From positions 1 to 6,659 of the forward strand of contig WRIP01000072.1 in the NCBI GenBank assembly GCA_009782665.1: DNA of 6,659 nucleotides, in the 5' to 3' direction. Every line of letters starts with the position of its first letter. Position 1 is the stretch's first letter. The notes under the pieces were generated by a model that saw only the letters and a list, made by a program, of their open reading frames with translations, ran no database searches and was not told the origin of the DNA. A program made the translations under genes and the position numbers. Shown piece after piece: positions 5,878-6,659 of this stretch. Source of the DNA: Oscillospiraceae bacterium. GTDB taxonomy: Bacteria > Bacillota > Clostridia > Oscillospirales > Ruminococcaceae.

Positions 5878-6659
5878 ATGCTTTGTGAGCATTGTAATCG
5901 ATTAATCGGTATTACCGACAGTGTTTGTCCCTACTGTAATAATCCGGTGACTGAAAATAAATCGGATACAGAAACAGTCGAAGCTGATACTGTAGTTGTT
6001 GTCGATGAGCCAACTACAGATACATCTCTATCTGATTCATTTGAGTCAACGCAAATCCCTCTTGATCAACAAGAAGTTATCGATGCAACTGACGAAAATG
6101 AAACCGATACCGCGACTCAAGAACAACGAGTGGATGAGCTAAAACCTAGACGCAATGCACTAGAGATTTCTCCACAACCCGAACCTATTAATAAGAACAG
6201 CTATAAAGCCTCACGCCTGCTCATCGCAGTTGCCATCCTATCGGTACTAGCCCTATTTTCTTCAATCGTGCTGTTCATAATTCTACCGATGCAGCAACAA
6301 TCAAAACTCGACAATGAGATTGTTGATTATCTTGAAGGTTCCTGGATCAGCGATTACTTTGCATTCTACGACAGCACCTCTAAGAACTATGTCGAAGTAT
6401 TAAGCATTGATGCGAACGGAAACTTCACTATGCTATATACCGTTCCCGATGAAAAATACCCGGATGGGTGGGCTAACGGGAAGTGGAAGATAGAGGAACA
6501 GATAGAGGGTCAGATAAAATATATGCCGGACGAACAGCGATTGCTGTTACTGTATGAGTTAGACGGAGTTAAAGGTTGTTTCGAAAGATTCTTCATCTCG
6601 CAAGAACCCGATACCGTCTGTCTCAGAGAGTTCTATGACGAAACCGGTGAATCCTACTA
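5878..6659 (+). CDS. Zinc-ribbon single-span membrane protein with extracytoplasmic domain (partial, 3' end beyond window)
   Basis: The ATG at 5878 has GGAGG 7 nt upstream. The frame stays open for 260 codons to the right edge. Residues 1-21 are a zinc ribbon, C3-x2-C6 and C17-x2-C20. Residues 24-108 form an acidic, Thr-rich linker with many Asp and Glu. One membrane span lies at about 113-136, with Lys and Arg just before it (K110, R113), which predicts the zinc ribbon inside and the rest outside. The outer part (from about 141) has two G-x-W motifs (GSW at 154, GKW at 201) separated by DANGNFTMLYTV, a pattern seen in small beta-sheet, lipocalin-like or DUF-type domains of Gram-positive surface proteins. 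It also has two Cys (C234, C248). The function is unknown. It could sense an envelope signal and pass it inwards, but that is inference from topology only. Confidence 0.88.
   Translation, partial: MLCEHCNRLIGITDSVCPYCNNPVTENKSDTETVEADTVVVVDEPTTDTSLSDSFESTQIPLDQQEVIDATDENETDTATQEQRVDELKPRRNALEISPQPEPINKNSYKASRLLIAVAILSVLALFSSIVLFIILPMQQQSKLDNEIVDYLEGSWISDYFAFYDSTSKNYVEVLSIDANGNFTMLYTVPDEKYPDGWANGKWKIEEQIEGQIKYMPDEQRLLLLYELDGVKGCFERFFISQEPDTVCLREFYDETGESY

Noticed and set aside
5418..5892. Minus-strand open frames at 5418-5708 and 5695-5892
   Set aside because: The first is antisense to the DUF2752-like motif region. The second covers the promoter and leader of the 5878 gene and has no ribosome binding site or recognisable domain.

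Overview
The window looks like a chromosomal stretch from a Gram-positive bacterium of moderate, slightly AT-leaning base composition (a bacillotal or low-GC actinobacterial lineage such as Coriobacteriia would fit). The reasons are strong purine-rich ribosome binding sites, sigma-A-type promoters with extended -10 elements, a GTG start, and membrane proteins with zinc ribbon, DUF4190-like and DUF2752-like parts. I cannot name a species. No RNA gene, CRISPR array, insertion sequence or phage gene was seen.

Left part (1-4172, minus strand): a two-gene operon reading leftwards from an extended -10 promoter near 4196-4204. First comes an 80-residue single-span membrane protein (4172 to 3930). 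After a 31-nt gap comes one very long gene that starts with GTG at 3898 and is still open at the left edge: I read 1299 codons without a stop. It encodes a short N-terminal coiled coil and about 1160 residues of Pro/Gln/Glu/Ser/Thr-rich, cysteine-free, probably disordered chain containing an 86-residue tandem duplication. In the last 78 visible residues it gives the beginning of an ABC-type ATPase domain. That domain aligns without gaps to the normal ABC N-terminus, yet every Gly, Lys and Ser/Thr of its Walker A loop is replaced. It is therefore probably a pseudo-ATPase tethered to a huge flexible arm, the most unusual object here.

Middle (4173-4546): a divergent intergenic region with promoters at both ends, several short inverted repeats, and a perfect 9-bp palindrome lying over the -10 region of the rightward promoter.

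Right part (4547-6659, plus strand): three separate rightward genes, each with its own leader. They encode a zinc-ribbon/proline-rich/DUF4190-like membrane protein, a DUF2752-like membrane protein with a CPSCG motif, and a zinc-ribbon single-span protein with an acidic linker and a probably extracytoplasmic beta-rich domain that runs off the right edge. The first and third share the same zinc-ribbon spacing (C-x2-C-x10-C-x2-C), the same -10 hexamer and an inverted repeat over the promoter, which suggests common ancestry or common control. How the left operon and the right genes cooperate cannot be read from the sequence. All five products contain, or probably contain, membrane or membrane-transporter-related parts, so a cell-envelope role is the most cautious common theme.
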